Origin: Arcobacter porcinus
GTDB taxonomy: Bacteria > Campylobacterota > Campylobacteria > Campylobacterales > Arcobacteraceae
Direction: 5' to 3'
NCBI RefSeq assembly: GCF_004299785.2
Contig: NZ_CP036246.2
Location: 682,001-746,000, forward strand
Length of the DNA stretch: 64,000 nt
Part shown: piece by piece, positions 19,080 to 30,011 of the stretch
How the letters are laid out: each line of letters starts with the position of its first letter
Numbering within the stretch: the stretch's first letter is position 1
Program-made: the position numbers and the translations under genes
Notes under the pieces: generated by a model
The model's database searches: none
Told to the model about the DNA's origin: nothing
Seen by the model: the letters and a program-made list of their open reading frames with translations, nothing else

Positions 19080-19940
19080 CTATTTTGATTCTCTTTTCTC
19101 TCTAAATTTTGCTGCTTTAATTGTATTCTTCAAAAGCATTGCAATTGTCATTGGTCCAACACCACCTGGTACAGGAGTTAAATGTGAACACTTATTTTTA
19201 AGATTTTCAAAATCAGCATCACCTACTAGCTTACCATTTTCTAATCTATTTATACCAACATCAATAACAATAGCACCATCTTTTACCATATCTTCTTTTA
19301 GTAAATATGGAACTCCAACAGCAATAATTACTATATCAGCTCTTAAAGTATGAGATTTTAAATCTTTTGTTCTGCTATTACATACAGTTACAGTTGCTTT
19401 TTTATTAATTAAAAGTGAAGCCATAGGTTTTCCTACAATATCACTACTTCCAATAACTACAACATTTTTTCCACTTAATTCAATATTATGCTCTTCAAAC
19501 ATTCTCATAACACCAAAAGGAGTTGCACTTAAAAATGAATCAAGATTTGAAACCATTCTTCCCACATTATATGGATGAAAACCATCTACATCTTTAAGTG
19601 GATTAATAGCTTCTAAAATAGTAGTTGTATCTATATGTTTTGGTAGTGGAAGTTGAACTAAAATACCATCAAGCTTTGGATTATTATTCATAAGATTTAT
19701 AGTTTGTAATAGTTCATCTTGTGTAATTGTATCTGGCATTTCGTGAACAACTGAGTATATTCCTGCATCTTTACAAGCTTTTGCTTTACTTGCTACATAA
19801 GTTGCACTTGCTGCATCATTTCCTACAAGAATTACTGCAAGTCCTGGAGTTATCTCTTTTTCTTTTACAATTTGTGATACTTCAGCTTTAACTTCCTCTT
19901 TAATTTTAGCTGATAGTGCTTTTCCATCTAGTAATATCAT
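19080..19940 (-). CDS. folD: Bifunctional methylenetetrahydrofolate dehydrogenase/cyclohydrolase
   Basis: 286 residues. The family signatures VGNDAASATYVASK (with the catalytic lysine), ILVQLPLPKHID and the closing PVPGGVGPMTIAML are present. It oxidises 5,10-methylene-THF and hydrolyses the product to 10-formyl-THF using NADP. First gene of the folD-lepB-rpiB unit; the ATG is preceded by an AAGGTTAAAAT stretch. Confidence 0.97.
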   Translation of the reverse strand: MILLDGKALSAKIKEEVKAEVSQIVKEKEITPGLAVILVGNDAASATYVASKAKACKDAGIYSVVHEMPDTITQDELLQTINLMNNNPKLDGILVQLPLPKHIDTTTILEAINPLKDVDGFHPYNVGRMVSNLDSFLSATPFGVMRMFEEHNIELSGKNVVVIGSSDIVGKPMASLLINKKATVTVCNSRTKDLKSHTLRADIVIIAVGVPYLLKEDMVKDGAIVIDVGINRLENGKLVGDADFENLKNKCSHLTPVPGGVGPMTIAMLLKNTIKAAKFREKRESK

Positions 19941-20050
19941 ATTTTAACCTTACACTTTTTTAATTTTAAATTAGATTTTACCTAAAAATATATTAATTAT
20001 AACAAAGAGGAATATTCATATTATTAACCTAATTTTTAGAAAATTTTATA

Positions 20051-20056
20051 TATAAT
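20051..20056 (+). promoter_or_regulatory. -10 element of rplY operon
   Basis: TATAAT lies 36 bases before the rplY ATG, with a strong AAAGGA ribosome site at 20081-20086. It drives the rplY-pth-lptG-like-Nudix genes. Confidence 0.65.
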
Positions 20057-20092
20057 CCCGTCCTTAATTAAAATTAAAACAAAGGACTTAAA

Positions 20093-20629
20093 ATGTTAGA
20101 GGGTATCGTAAGAGATAGTATAACTAAACCAGCTGTAAAGGCTTTAAGAAAAGAGGGATATTTAATTGCAAATATCTATGGAAAAGGTGTTGAAAATATC
20201 AGTGCTGCATTCAAAAGAAATGAGTATATTAAATATTTAAAAAATAAAAAAACTCTATCATTTGATGTAAAAGTAGATGGAAAAGTTTTAAATGTTGTTG
20301 TAAAAGAGTACCAAAAATGCCCAATTACTTCAGATTTACTACATGTTGATTTAATGGTTGCACAAAAAGGTGTAAGAAGTTCTTATTTTATTCCAGTTGT
20401 TGTAACAGGAACAGCAAAAGGTCTAAAAAATAAAGGTCTTTTAATGATTCATACAAGAAAAATTCCAGTAAAATGTGCAATTGAGAATCTTCCAAATAAC
20501 ATTACATTAGATGTAACAAATCTAGATACAGGTGATAATATCTTATTAAGAGATTTAACACTTCCTGAATCAGTTGATTGTTATTTAGATCCAAGAGTGC
20601 CAATTGTTGGTGTAATTAAAGCTAAATAA
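20093..20629 (+). CDS. rplY: 50S ribosomal protein L25, long (Ctc) form
   Basis: 178 residues: an L25 5S-rRNA-binding domain (about 1-90) plus the C-terminal beta domain of the long bacterial form (about 95-178). The N-terminus [18 protein letters not shown] and the middle [10 protein letters not shown] are family-typical. First gene of the rplY-pth-permease operon, the same order as in Campylobacter. Confidence 0.95.
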   Translation: MLEGIVRDSITKPAVKALRKEGYLIANIYGKGVENISAAFKRNEYIKYLKNKKTLSFDVKVDGKVLNVVVKEYQKCPITSDLLHVDLMVAQKGVRSSYFIPVVVTGTAKGLKNKGLLMIHTRKIPVKCAIENLPNNITLDVTNLDTGDNILLRDLTLPESVDCYLDPRVPIVGVIKAK

Positions 20630-20638
20630 TTAAGAAAT

Positions 20639-21196
20639 ATGCATTTACTTGTAGGTCTTGGAAATATTGGTGATAAATATCAAAATACAAGACACAATAT
20701 TGGGTTTTTAGTTATAGATTTTATAACTAAAAATCTAAATACTTCAAATATAAATAATCCAAATTTTCAATCTGAACTATTAAAATCGGGATATAATCTA
20801 TTTTCTAAGCCAAAAACATATATGAATAATTCAGGAACAGCTGTAAGAGCTATTATGGATTATTATAAAATTGATTTAGAAAATGTCATTATTATTCATG
20901 ATGATTTAGATCTACCTTTTGGAACAGTAAAATATAAAATAGGTGGAGGACATGGTGGGCATAATGGACTCAAATCTTTAGATAGTAATATTACAAAAGA
21001 GTATATAAGAGTTAGGGTTGGAATAGGAAAGCCAGAAGATAAAGATCAAGTTGCAAACTATGTTTTAAGTGATTTCTCAAAAAGCGAGATTGAAGTTTTA
21101 TATAGTAAAATAATTCCTCATGTTGCTTCTTCAATTGATGCTTTAAAAGAGTTAAATATAGATGAAGTAAAAACAAAATTTAGTTTAAAGATATAA
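20639..21196 (+). CDS. pth: Peptidyl-tRNA hydrolase
   Basis: 185 residues. The motifs VGLGNIGDKYQNTRHNIGF (with the catalytic histidine), KPKTYMNNSG and HDDLDLPFG, and GGGHGGHNGLKS, are all intact. It releases amino-acylated peptides from tRNAs dropped from stalled ribosomes. It starts 9 bases after rplY and ends 2 bases before the permease gene. Confidence 0.97.
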   Translation: MHLLVGLGNIGDKYQNTRHNIGFLVIDFITKNLNTSNINNPNFQSELLKSGYNLFSKPKTYMNNSGTAVRAIMDYYKIDLENVIIIHDDLDLPFGTVKYKIGGGHGGHNGLKSLDSNITKEYIRVRVGIGKPEDKDQVANYVLSDFSKSEIEVLYSKIIPHVASSIDALKELNIDEVKTKFSLKI

Positions 21197-21198
21197 AT

Positions 21199-22263
21199 AT
21201 GAGTACTTTAACAAAATATATATTTTTTAGATATCTAAAAAACTTCATAATAGTATTACTCTCTTTAGAGATTTTTTTCACAGGAATTGATTTTTTACAA
21301 AATTTCAAATCTTTACCATCATCAGCAAATTTACAGCTTTTGTATATATTCTATAATACTATTTTTACTTTGACTTTAACTCTTCCTTTGTCACTTGTTT
21401 TTGCATTAATCATAACTTTAATAACATTTGTAAGGAATAATGAGTTTGTAGCTTTTCATTCTTTGGGTGCTTCAAAAAAGATGATAATATTGCCAGTAAT
21501 TTATACAGCACTATTTTTTATACTATCTTTAATTATTTTACAATCAACTTCATTAGCATATTCATATGAGCAAAAAAGAAAAATTGTAAATAATGAGTAC
21601 TTTACAAATACAAAAAGTGATATTTTTTTAAAATATGATGACTATTTTGTCTATTTTAAAAAGCTTCTTCCTTTGGAAAAGAGAGCTGAGGATATACATA
21701 TATATAAGATTCAAAATGATGAGATTATTGAAACAATAATAGCAAAAGAGGCTTATTTTAAAAATAACAGTTGGTATGCTTTAGATGCAAAAGTAGTAAA
21801 AAAACCAGTAACAATTGATGAAAATTCAAAATTAGAGGTAAATTATCAAGAATCAGTAAGTACACTAGAAGGATTTTTACCAAAGATTTTAAATAATGTT
21901 TATGAAGCAAAGAGTGAATACTCTTTAATTGATGCAATTAGTGCATATACATTACTAGAAAAACAAGGAATAAATACAAGAAAAGTAAGAGCAATAATTT
22001 ATAATATAGTTTTTATACCTTTTTTTATAGTTCCAATACTATTTTTAATATTTGTATATACTTCATTAAATAGTAGATTTTTTCATTTAGGTAGTTTTGT
22101 GGCAAGTGGTGTTTTTGGAACTTTAGTGATATGGGGAAATTTTTTCTTATTATATAAAATTACAAGTTCAGGAGTTTTAATACCTGAAATTTCTCTATTA
22201 GTACCACTTGTTTTATGGATAATAGTTTCATACTATATTTATAGAAGAAAAAGTTTAAGATAA
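21199..22263 (+). CDS. LptF/LptG-family lipopolysaccharide export permease
   Basis: 354 residues with the YjgP/YjgQ layout: three N-terminal membrane helices (about 13-33, 48-75 and 95-118), a periplasmic beta-jellyroll domain (about 130-250) and three C-terminal helices (about 268-350). The segment NEFVAFHSLGASKK is the cytoplasmic coupling helix that contacts LptB. LptF/G extract LPS from the inner membrane. Whether this is LptF or LptG is not certain; its place after rplY-pth fits the Campylobacter gene annotated as LptG. Confidence 0.85.
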   Translation: MSTLTKYIFFRYLKNFIIVLLSLEIFFTGIDFLQNFKSLPSSANLQLLYIFYNTIFTLTLTLPLSLVFALIITLITFVRNNEFVAFHSLGASKKMIILPVIYTALFFILSLIILQSTSLAYSYEQKRKIVNNEYFTNTKSDIFLKYDDYFVYFKKLLPLEKRAEDIHIYKIQNDEIIETIIAKEAYFKNNSWYALDAKVVKKPVTIDENSKLEVNYQESVSTLEGFLPKILNNVYEAKSEYSLIDAISAYTLLEKQGINTRKVRAIIYNIVFIPFFIVPILFLIFVYTSLNSRFFHLGSFVASGVFGTLVIWGNFFLLYKITSSGVLIPEISLLVPLVLWIIVSYYIYRRKSLR

Positions 22264-22271
22264 GGTAAAAA

Positions 22272-22718
22272 ATGGGATTACATAAAAAAGCTTATGGAAT
22301 TATTTTATATAAAGTAGAGAAAAAAGACATTAAGATTCTTCTTTGTTTAGGAGTCTCAAGTGATGATAAATGGGGCTGTTTAAAAGGTAGTAAAAACAAA
22401 AATGAGAGTGCATTTATTTGTGCAAAAAGAGAGTTTTTTGAAGAGAGTTCTATAAGAGTTGATATTGCACTTTTTGAAGAGTATTTTGAACAAATTAATG
22501 CAGATAAAGATATAGGTATTTGGCTTGTAAATGCCTCAAATATTGAGAATGTTGATAGATTTTTTGATAAAGATAGTTTACTTAAAGAGTATTTATCTTG
22601 GGAGAATACGAAAGTAAAATATTTCTCTTTGAAAAAACTTCCAAAAATCAAAGATATGCAAAAAGATTTAATAAAAAATGTTAAGGATTTTTTAGAAAGT
22701 AAGAGTCTATTCCATTAG
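22272..22718 (+). CDS. Nudix hydrolase
   Basis: 148 residues. The Nudix box G-x5-E-x7-REFFEES-x-I is complete (about 38-60), starting at GSKNKNESAF. It is predicted to hydrolyse a nucleoside-diphosphate-linked substrate; the specific one cannot be read. The N-terminus KAYGIILYKV resembles Ap4A/NDP pyrophosphatases of the short type. It overlaps the convergent amidase gene by 38 bases. Confidence 0.85.
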   Translation: MGLHKKAYGIILYKVEKKDIKILLCLGVSSDDKWGCLKGSKNKNESAFICAKREFFEESSIRVDIALFEEYFEQINADKDIGIWLVNASNIENVDRFFDKDSLLKEYLSWENTKVKYFSLKKLPKIKDMQKDLIKNVKDFLESKSLFH

Positions 22719-24507
22719 CAATCCCAACTGCTAAAGCTTCTTGATAAGAACTTTCGTAAAGTCTTCTACTCTCTTCAGGATGAGAAACATAACCTAACTC
22801 TACAAGAATAGAAGGCATTTGAGCACCTACTAATACCCAAAAAGGACCTTCTCTTACTCCTGAGTCATTTACATCTTTATATTTTGATCTAGCAGCTTGT
22901 AAAAGTCCAGCTTGAACATCTATTGCAAATTTATGAGAAGCTGTAATTCTTGGACGATTTAAACTTTCCAAAAACACATCTTTTGATGCATTGTTCATCT
23001 CTCTTATATCACTCTTATTCTCAAGAGCTGCAACATCTTTTGCCCTTTGACTTCTAGCAGGACTTAAGAAAAATGTTTCAATTCCACTTGTTTTAGATGC
23101 TTTTGATTTTATAATAGAGTTTGTGTGAATAGATAAAAATAGATTTGCTTGTTTTTGGTTTGCTAATATTGTTCTATCCATAACTTTTATAAATTTATCA
23201 TTTGTACGAGTAAGATATACCTTATAGCCTCTTTGTTTTAATATCTTTTCTAAATGTTTAGAAACAGCAAGATTTATAACTTTTTCATATCTTTTGTTTG
23301 GACCAACCGCACCAACATCATCTCCACCGTGACCAGCATCTATTACAATAACTTTTTTATTATTATCTTTATTTGATGTTGTGATTTTTTGTGTTACAGG
23401 AGTATTTATTGGGCTTGATTTTGTAGGAGTTACCTGTTTTGGTTCTTTTTTGATTATCTCTTTTGATTCACTTAAGTGTGAGATTTTTAAAGTTTTACTA
23501 TTTATAAAAGAGTAAACAATATTTGCTTTTTCTTTATTTTGAAATTTTAATTTTACAAAACCTTTTTCTTGAGTTGTAACTATTTTATCACTATTTTCAA
23601 TAGAAAGTTTTATAGGATTAGCATATTTATAGCTACCTTTTATCTCAAAAATATCTTCAAAAAAAGAAGCTTCTTTATAAGATAGATATTTCAAATCTTG
23701 TTTTGAAAAGTTTTTGTTGAAGTGAATAAATACTGCATTATCTTTTGTAAAAATCTCTCTAATATTGTTTTTTGTATCAATATTTGTTCCTATTAATGAA
23801 GTCTCCTTTTCATTTTTAGGAATATTTTTAACAATTTCATCTTTTTTCTTTAATATATTATTTGATGGAACTTTAATAATTAATTTTTTATTAGATATTA
23901 AAGAATAGCTTGTTTTAGGTTCACTACTGTTTGTAATTACAATTCTTAAAATAGTAGGCTTAAATTGTGCAATAGTTATTTTATTATCACTATTTACTGA
24001 TAGCTTTGTAGCAAGAGCATCTTTAAAATATCCACTAATATCATAAATTTCTCTATAATTGTTTTTTTGATTAAGTTTAAAGAAGTTTATATCTTTTTGT
24101 GAGATATTTTTATTAAACTCTATAACTATCTTATCATCTTCTGTAAAAACATTTTTAATAGAGAAAATAATGTCATTTTTATCTGTAACTTTTTGATTAT
24201 TTGTATTTACTTTTTTACTTAGTTCAGGTTTTTTATCTGGAATATTATTTATATTATTGTGAAAAGTTCTCTCTCTTTGTACTTTTCTTTGTAAAGCTTG
24301 AAGTTTTTTTTCATCAGACTTTACATTTTTATTTAGTTTTTTACCAAGATCTATTATCTTCTTTAAATCTTCAATTTTTTGAGGATCATCTTTTCTCAAA
24401 GATGATTTTAAATACTCTATTCTTGCTTCTCTATACTCTTGTTCGTAGTTATTTGAATATGCAAAATTAAAAATTAATATTGATATTAAAAGAAGCCTAA
24501 GAATAAT
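22681..24507 (-). CDS. N-acetylmuramoyl-L-alanine amidase (AmiC type), probable AUU start
   Basis: About 609 residues. Two AMIN-like beta repeats (roughly 110-200 and 245-330) are followed by a zinc amidase_3 domain with VIDAGHGGDDVGAVG, the EKVINLAVS glutamate, FLSIHTNS and VELGYVSHPEE. It cleaves septal peptidoglycan in the periplasm. No ATG, GTG or TTG gives a signal peptide; the first such codon (TTG, 24399) would leave it cytosolic. Reading from an ATT at 24507, seven bases after AAGGAG, adds 36 residues that form a clear signal peptide (IILRLLLISILIFNFAYS). AUU initiation is therefore the best reading. It follows the nitronate monooxygenase-like gene by two bases. Confidence 0.9.
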   Translation of the reverse strand: MILRLLLISILIFNFAYSNNYEQEYREARIEYLKSSLRKDDPQKIEDLKKIIDLGKKLNKNVKSDEKKLQALQRKVQRERTFHNNINNIPDKKPELSKKVNTNNQKVTDKNDIIFSIKNVFTEDDKIVIEFNKNISQKDINFFKLNQKNNYREIYDISGYFKDALATKLSVNSDNKITIAQFKPTILRIVITNSSEPKTSYSLISNKKLIIKVPSNNILKKKDEIVKNIPKNEKETSLIGTNIDTKNNIREIFTKDNAVFIHFNKNFSKQDLKYLSYKEASFFEDIFEIKGSYKYANPIKLSIENSDKIVTTQEKGFVKLKFQNKEKANIVYSFINSKTLKISHLSESKEIIKKEPKQVTPTKSSPINTPVTQKITTSNKDNNKKVIVIDAGHGGDDVGAVGPNKRYEKVINLAVSKHLEKILKQRGYKVYLTRTNDKFIKVMDRTILANQKQANLFLSIHTNSIIKSKASKTSGIETFFLSPARSQRAKDVAALENKSDIREMNNASKDVFLESLNRPRITASHKFAIDVQAGLLQAARSKYKDVNDSGVREGPFWVLVGAQMPSILVELGYVSHPEESRRLYESSYQEALAVGIANGIDSYFLKNP

Positions 24508-24509
24508 AG

Positions 24510-25589
24510 CTATTCTCCTTTTGTTAATTTTTCCATTAACTCTTTTACAGATATTAACTTATCAATTTTATATCCGTTTGAACCAGAGAAAAATAATCCA
24601 GTATCAACATCTCCTTGATAAGCCGCACCTAATCTATCTGCAATACAATAACCTACAATTCTAGCTTCTGTACCTCTATTACAAGGAGAAACACAATTTG
24701 ATATACATTGTACTTTTGGAGCAGTTTTATTTTCAATAGAGAATTGTAAGTTTGTTTTAACTCCACGTGCTGGAAGACCAACAGGTGAACTCATTAAAAC
24801 TATATCTTCTTCTTTTGCATTAATTAAAACATTTTTAAATTTCTCATCAGCGTCACATTCAAATGTCCCAATAAATCTTGTTCCCATTTGAACACCTGAA
24901 CAGCCCATATTTAAAAACTTATCAATATCATTTTTATTCCAAACTCCACCAGCTGCAATTACAGGAATATCTCCCCAGTTCTTTGCTTCTTCAATAACAG
25001 GAGGAACTATACTTTCAAGTTGAAATTCATCTTTAAAACAATCATCATATTTAAAACCTTGATGCCCACCACTTAAAGGACCTTCTACAATTACAGCATC
25101 TGGAATTTTATTATATCTTTTCCATTTTTTACAAATAAGTTTTAAAGCTCTAGCACTTGAAACAATAGGAACAAGAGCTACATCTGGAAAGTTTTTTGTG
25201 AACTCAGGCATATTTGTAGGAATTCCAGCACCTGTAATAATGATATTTGCACCAGCTTCACAAGCATCTTTAACTACTCTTCCATAATCATTAATTGCAT
25301 ATAAAATATTACAAGCAATAGGTAATTTACCACAAATTTTTCTAGCATTATCAAAAATCTCTTTTAGAGCATCTTTATTATAAAAGTTTAAAACCTCTTT
25401 TGGTTTATCTTTTCTCATTACAATATTAACTTTTGGACTTAATTTTTTATAATAACCAGTTCCAACAGCTGAAATAACTCCTAAACCACCTTCTAAACTA
25501 ACATGTCCAGCTAATTGATCCCAACTAATTCCAACACCCATACCACCTTGAATGATTGGATGCTTTATCTCATATTTTCCTATTTTCAA
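24510..25589 (-). CDS. Nitronate monooxygenase-like FMN enzyme
   Basis: 359 residues of the NMO/2-nitropropane dioxygenase/FabK-like barrel: QGGMGVGIS at the N-terminus, GAGIPTNMP, VEGPLSGGHQG and IPVIAAGGVWN, and the GVQMGTRF phosphate-binding loop. A cysteine-rich stretch (CISNCVSPC) follows. Class members oxidise nitronates or act in fatty-acid metabolism, so the natural substrate is open. It lies between tyrS and the amidase in a long minus-strand operon, and its 3' end supplies the amidase ribosome site. Confidence 0.85.
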   Translation of the reverse strand: MKIGKYEIKHPIIQGGMGVGISWDQLAGHVSLEGGLGVISAVGTGYYKKLSPKVNIVMRKDKPKEVLNFYNKDALKEIFDNARKICGKLPIACNILYAINDYGRVVKDACEAGANIIITGAGIPTNMPEFTKNFPDVALVPIVSSARALKLICKKWKRYNKIPDAVIVEGPLSGGHQGFKYDDCFKDEFQLESIVPPVIEEAKNWGDIPVIAAGGVWNKNDIDKFLNMGCSGVQMGTRFIGTFECDADEKFKNVLINAKEEDIVLMSSPVGLPARGVKTNLQFSIENKTAPKVQCISNCVSPCNRGTEARIVGYCIADRLGAAYQGDVDTGLFFSGSNGYKIDKLISVKELMEKLTKGE

Positions 25590-25598
25590 ATTAGCCCT

Positions 25599-26807
25599 TT
25601 ATTTTATAATTATTTTTGCGAAACTTTTTTTACCCTTTTGAAGAATATATTCTCCAATTTTCAAGTTTAACTTATCATCGCTTATTTTCTCTTGATTTAT
25701 AGATACAGCATTTGCTTTAATATCTCTTCTTGCTTGTGAAGTTGAATCAACTAACTTACTATCTAACATAGCTTGACAAATCCACAATTCTCCTTCAAAT
25801 ATAAATTCAGGAATATCAGTAGGAATGTCTTTATTTGAGAATACTTTTTCAAACTCTTCTTTTGCTTTTACACCAGAACCAGCTCCATGAAATCTATCAA
25901 CAATTTCACTTGCTAAATCTTCTTTTACTTTTTTAGGATGTAAAGAACCATTATTAATACCATTTTTTAGCTCTTCAATCTCTTTTAAACTTTTACTTGA
26001 AAGTAATTCAAAATATCTCCACATTAATTCATCTGAAATTGATAATACTTTTCCAAACATATCAAATGGTTCATCTGTTACACCAATATAATTATCTAAA
26101 GATTTAGACATTTTTTGTACCCCATCTAAACCTTCTAAAATTGGCATCATTAAAACGGCTTGTTGTTTTTTACAATCATAAGCTTTTTGTAAAGTTCTTC
26201 CCATTAAAAGATTGAATTTTTGGTCTGTTCCTCCCATTTCTATATCACTTTTAAGTTCAATAGAATCATAACCTTGAAGTAGGGGATATATAAACTCACT
26301 AACAGCAATTGGAGTATTTGAACTATATCTTTTTGAAAAATCATCTCTTTCTAACATTCTTGCAACAGTTAAATTTGAAGCAAGTTGAATAAGTCCAGAA
26401 GTTCCAAGTTTATTTAACCATTCACTATTAAAAACAACTTTTGTTTTAGCAGGATCAAGTACTTTAAATACTTGCTCTTTATATGTTTCTGCATTTCTTA
26501 AAACATCATCTTTGCTTAAAACTTTTCTAGTTTCACTTTTTCCAGTTGGATCTCCAATAGCAGCTGTAAAATCTCCAATTAAAAATTGAATAATAGCACC
26601 ATATTTTTGGAAAGTTGCCATTTTTTGTAGTAAAACTGTATGACCTAAATGAATATCAGGAGCAGTTGGATCAAATCCAACCTTTACAAAAAAATTCTCA
26701 CCAGTTTCAAAATATCTTTTAACTACTTTAGAAATTGCTTCAATATCAATAATTTCAGCTGTTCCTCTTTTAATCTCTTCTAATGCTTCTTCTAATCTAT
26801 TTTCCAT
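25599..26807 (-). CDS. tyrS: Tyrosyl-tRNA synthetase
   Basis: 402 residues, TyrZ-like long form. The class I HIGH motif reads HLGH (in [11 protein letters not shown], near 50) and the second signature is KMSKS (near 233). A C-terminal S4 RNA-binding domain (about 340-400) is present. It charges tRNA-Tyr. Located in the pyrH-rpoZ-spoT-tyrS unit conserved in Campylobacterota. Confidence 0.97.
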   Translation of the reverse strand: MENRLEEALEEIKRGTAEIIDIEAISKVVKRYFETGENFFVKVGFDPTAPDIHLGHTVLLQKMATFQKYGAIIQFLIGDFTAAIGDPTGKSETRKVLSKDDVLRNAETYKEQVFKVLDPAKTKVVFNSEWLNKLGTSGLIQLASNLTVARMLERDDFSKRYSSNTPIAVSEFIYPLLQGYDSIELKSDIEMGGTDQKFNLLMGRTLQKAYDCKKQQAVLMMPILEGLDGVQKMSKSLDNYIGVTDEPFDMFGKVLSISDELMWRYFELLSSKSLKEIEELKNGINNGSLHPKKVKEDLASEIVDRFHGAGSGVKAKEEFEKVFSNKDIPTDIPEFIFEGELWICQAMLDSKLVDSTSQARRDIKANAVSINQEKISDDKLNLKIGEYILQKGKKSFAKIIIK

Positions 26808-26815
26808 TTTTTACC

Positions 26816-28975
26816 TTATTTATTATATGCGTCTTTTTTTGATGTAAATTCTATTACTTTTATATTATTTTCAACAATTTGTCTCACTTCTTCTGTATTT
26901 GAAATATTTGTTTCAAATTCAATATCACAATATTGGATATAAGAGTGTTTTTGTCTTCCAAATGCTACACCTAAAATATAAAAATCACTTTTTGATAGGT
27001 ATGACATAACCTTTGCTAATTCACCTTTAGTATTTGGAATACTAATTAGCATTTTATATTTATAAACACTATTTTTTTCCCATTGACAAAATACCATTTG
27101 TTCATTTTGTTTAATTTTTAAATATGCTTTATCACACATTTTATGATGAACAGTAGCAGAGTGATTATTTCTAAAAGCAATAATATCATCACCAAATTTT
27201 GGGTGACAACAGTGATCAAAAGATAAAGAGTTTATATTAAAATTTGAATATACTAGCATATTGTCAAATTTAAACTCTTTTATTTTACTTGTTAAGATTT
27301 TAAATCTTCCCATTATTCCTTTCTCTTTTAGCACTTTTTTCTCAACAAGCTCTTTAGCATTTTTCATATATGAAAGATTAGTTGTTACTTTATATAGTGC
27401 TCTTACAGGATAATGTTCTAAAATATCATCATAATATCTTGAGAAAATAGTATTTATAATATTTTTTCCACTTAAATCATCTATCTCTCTTTGCTTTTGT
27501 GCACATAGAAATTTTAGTTGTTTTTTTGCTCTAGATGTTTTTACCATATCTATCCAAGAACATCTAATAACAGGTTCATCACTTAATTCAATTTGTATAA
27601 TATCAGTACTTTTTAAAACTGTAAGTAAAGGTTTTTTAACCTTATTAATATGGCAAGAAACAGCTCTTTTACCTATATTTGTATGAACAGCAAAAGCATA
27701 ATCATAAGCAGTTGAGCCAATAGGAAGAATGAAAACTTCTCCTTTTGGAGAGTAAACAATTATTTCATCACTAAATAAGTTCTCTTTTGTCTCTTTATAA
27801 AACTCTTCTATATTATCATTTGAAAACTCTAATGATTTAAGCCAGTTTAAGTTTGTATTTGAACTTGATGAAGTATTTTTTTCTCCATTTTTATATGCCC
27901 AGTGAGCTGCTATTCCATACTCAGCAATACTATGCATATCAAAAGTACGAATTTGAATCTCATAAATTTTTGAATTGTAAAATACTGTTGTATGAATTGT
28001 TTTATAACCATTCTCTTTTGGAGTTGCCACATAATCTTTAAATCTTGAAACCAAAGGTTTAAACTCTAAGTGAATGTGTCCTAAAGCTTTATAACAATCA
28101 ATATCCTCAGGAACTAAAATTCTAATAGCAAAAAGGTCTAGAACTTCTTCAATTGTAATACCTTTTCTCTGCATTTTTAAATAGATAGAATAGTGGTGTT
28201 TTATTCTTGAATAGATTTTTATCTTTTCACTTTCAAAACCATTTCTTTCTAAAAGCTCTTTTGTTATTGTTATGAAGTTATTGAATCCAAGCTGCATCGC
28301 TTGTTCATTCTCTTTTAAGAAGTCATCAATTTTTTTGTATTCATCAGGATATATATAGAAAAATGCTAAATCTTCTAACTCATTTTTAAGTGTTGAAATT
28401 CCTAATCTATTTGCTATTGGAACATAAACAACCAAAGTCTCTTCAGCTATTCTTTTTTGTTTATGAGGTGGTAAAACAGCAAGAGTGAGCATATTGTGAA
28501 GCCTATCACAAAGCTTAACAATTAAAACTCTTGGGTCATCCACAGATGCAATTAGCATTTTTCTAAATGTAAGAGCTGCTTGTACAATTTTTGAATCACT
28601 TGAATCTTTTGAAGTTACAAAGTTTTCTTCTCTAATATCAGAAACTTTAGTAAGTCCTTTTACCATATTAGAAACATTCTTTCCCCAGTTTTCTTCAACA
28701 AATTCTAAAGTATATGGAGTATCTTCTACAACATCATGTAAAAGAGCAGTTGCTATAACATCTTCATCTTTTGAAAAACTAGCAGTAATTGTTGCAACCA
28801 AAATAGGGTGAACACAATAAGGCTCACCACTTTTTCTAAATTGGTTTTCATGAGCTTTTATTACAAATTGGATAATTTCTTCTAATTTAGAAGATATTGG
28901 TATTTGTTTTTCAAGCTCTTTTATAGCTTCTTCAATGGAGTTTATTTTTTGAATGTTACTAAAAAAATGATTCAT
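26816..28975 (-). CDS. spoT: Bifunctional (p)ppGpp synthetase/hydrolase
   Basis: 719 residues. The HD hydrolase domain (about 45-195; ATALLHDVVEDT, LCDRLHNM), synthetase domain (about 240-360; YKTIHTTVF, EIQIRTFDMHS), TGS domain (about 390-450; VYSPKGEVFILP) and C-terminal zinc-finger/ACT region are all present. An intact HD motif and synthetase glutamates mean it can both make and degrade ppGpp; it is the sole RSH enzyme expected in this group. It lies between rpoZ and tyrS. Confidence 0.96.
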   Translation of the reverse strand: MNHFFSNIQKINSIEEAIKELEKQIPISSKLEEIIQFVIKAHENQFRKSGEPYCVHPILVATITASFSKDEDVIATALLHDVVEDTPYTLEFVEENWGKNVSNMVKGLTKVSDIREENFVTSKDSSDSKIVQAALTFRKMLIASVDDPRVLIVKLCDRLHNMLTLAVLPPHKQKRIAEETLVVYVPIANRLGISTLKNELEDLAFFYIYPDEYKKIDDFLKENEQAMQLGFNNFITITKELLERNGFESEKIKIYSRIKHHYSIYLKMQRKGITIEEVLDLFAIRILVPEDIDCYKALGHIHLEFKPLVSRFKDYVATPKENGYKTIHTTVFYNSKIYEIQIRTFDMHSIAEYGIAAHWAYKNGEKNTSSSSNTNLNWLKSLEFSNDNIEEFYKETKENLFSDEIIVYSPKGEVFILPIGSTAYDYAFAVHTNIGKRAVSCHINKVKKPLLTVLKSTDIIQIELSDEPVIRCSWIDMVKTSRAKKQLKFLCAQKQREIDDLSGKNIINTIFSRYYDDILEHYPVRALYKVTTNLSYMKNAKELVEKKVLKEKGIMGRFKILTSKIKEFKFDNMLVYSNFNINSLSFDHCCHPKFGDDIIAFRNNHSATVHHKMCDKAYLKIKQNEQMVFCQWEKNSVYKYKMLISIPNTKGELAKVMSYLSKSDFYILGVAFGRQKHSYIQYCDIEFETNISNTEEVRQIVENNIKVIEFTSKKDAYNK

Positions 28976-28991
28976 ACGAATTTATAAAACT

Positions 28992-29213
28992 CTAGTTTTT
29001 ATCTACAAGACCATCTATTTTTAAAAGACCACTTGCAATTTCATCAATTGCTATGTCTGTATATTTCATCTTTTGAGTATTTTGAGTTAAAAGTGGTTTT
29101 GCACCTTTACTTAACTCATCTGCTCTTTGACCAACAGCAATTGCTAAAATATATCTATCATTATCAACTTTTTTTAAAGCTTTTGAAATTCTCTCTTCTA
29201 ATCTTTCCATCAT
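28992..29213 (-). CDS. rpoZ: RNA polymerase omega subunit
   Basis: 73 residues. The omega core VDNDRYILAIAVGQRADEL and IDEIASGLLKI are present. It stabilises the beta' subunit and, with spoT next door, is part of the ppGpp-responsive region of the polymerase in many bacteria. An AGGAAAAATG start context is seen. Confidence 0.93.
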   Translation of the reverse strand: MMERLEERISKALKKVDNDRYILAIAVGQRADELSKGAKPLLTQNTQKMKYTDIAIDEIASGLLKIDGLVDKN

Positions 29214-29237
29214 TTTTCCTTTAAATTGAAATTTAAT

Positions 29238-29945
<708 letters not shown>

Positions 29946-30011
29946 CTATTCTATCCTTAAATAATTTGTGGATTTTAACTAAAAAATGATTAACAATATC
30001 TTAGCTAAAGA

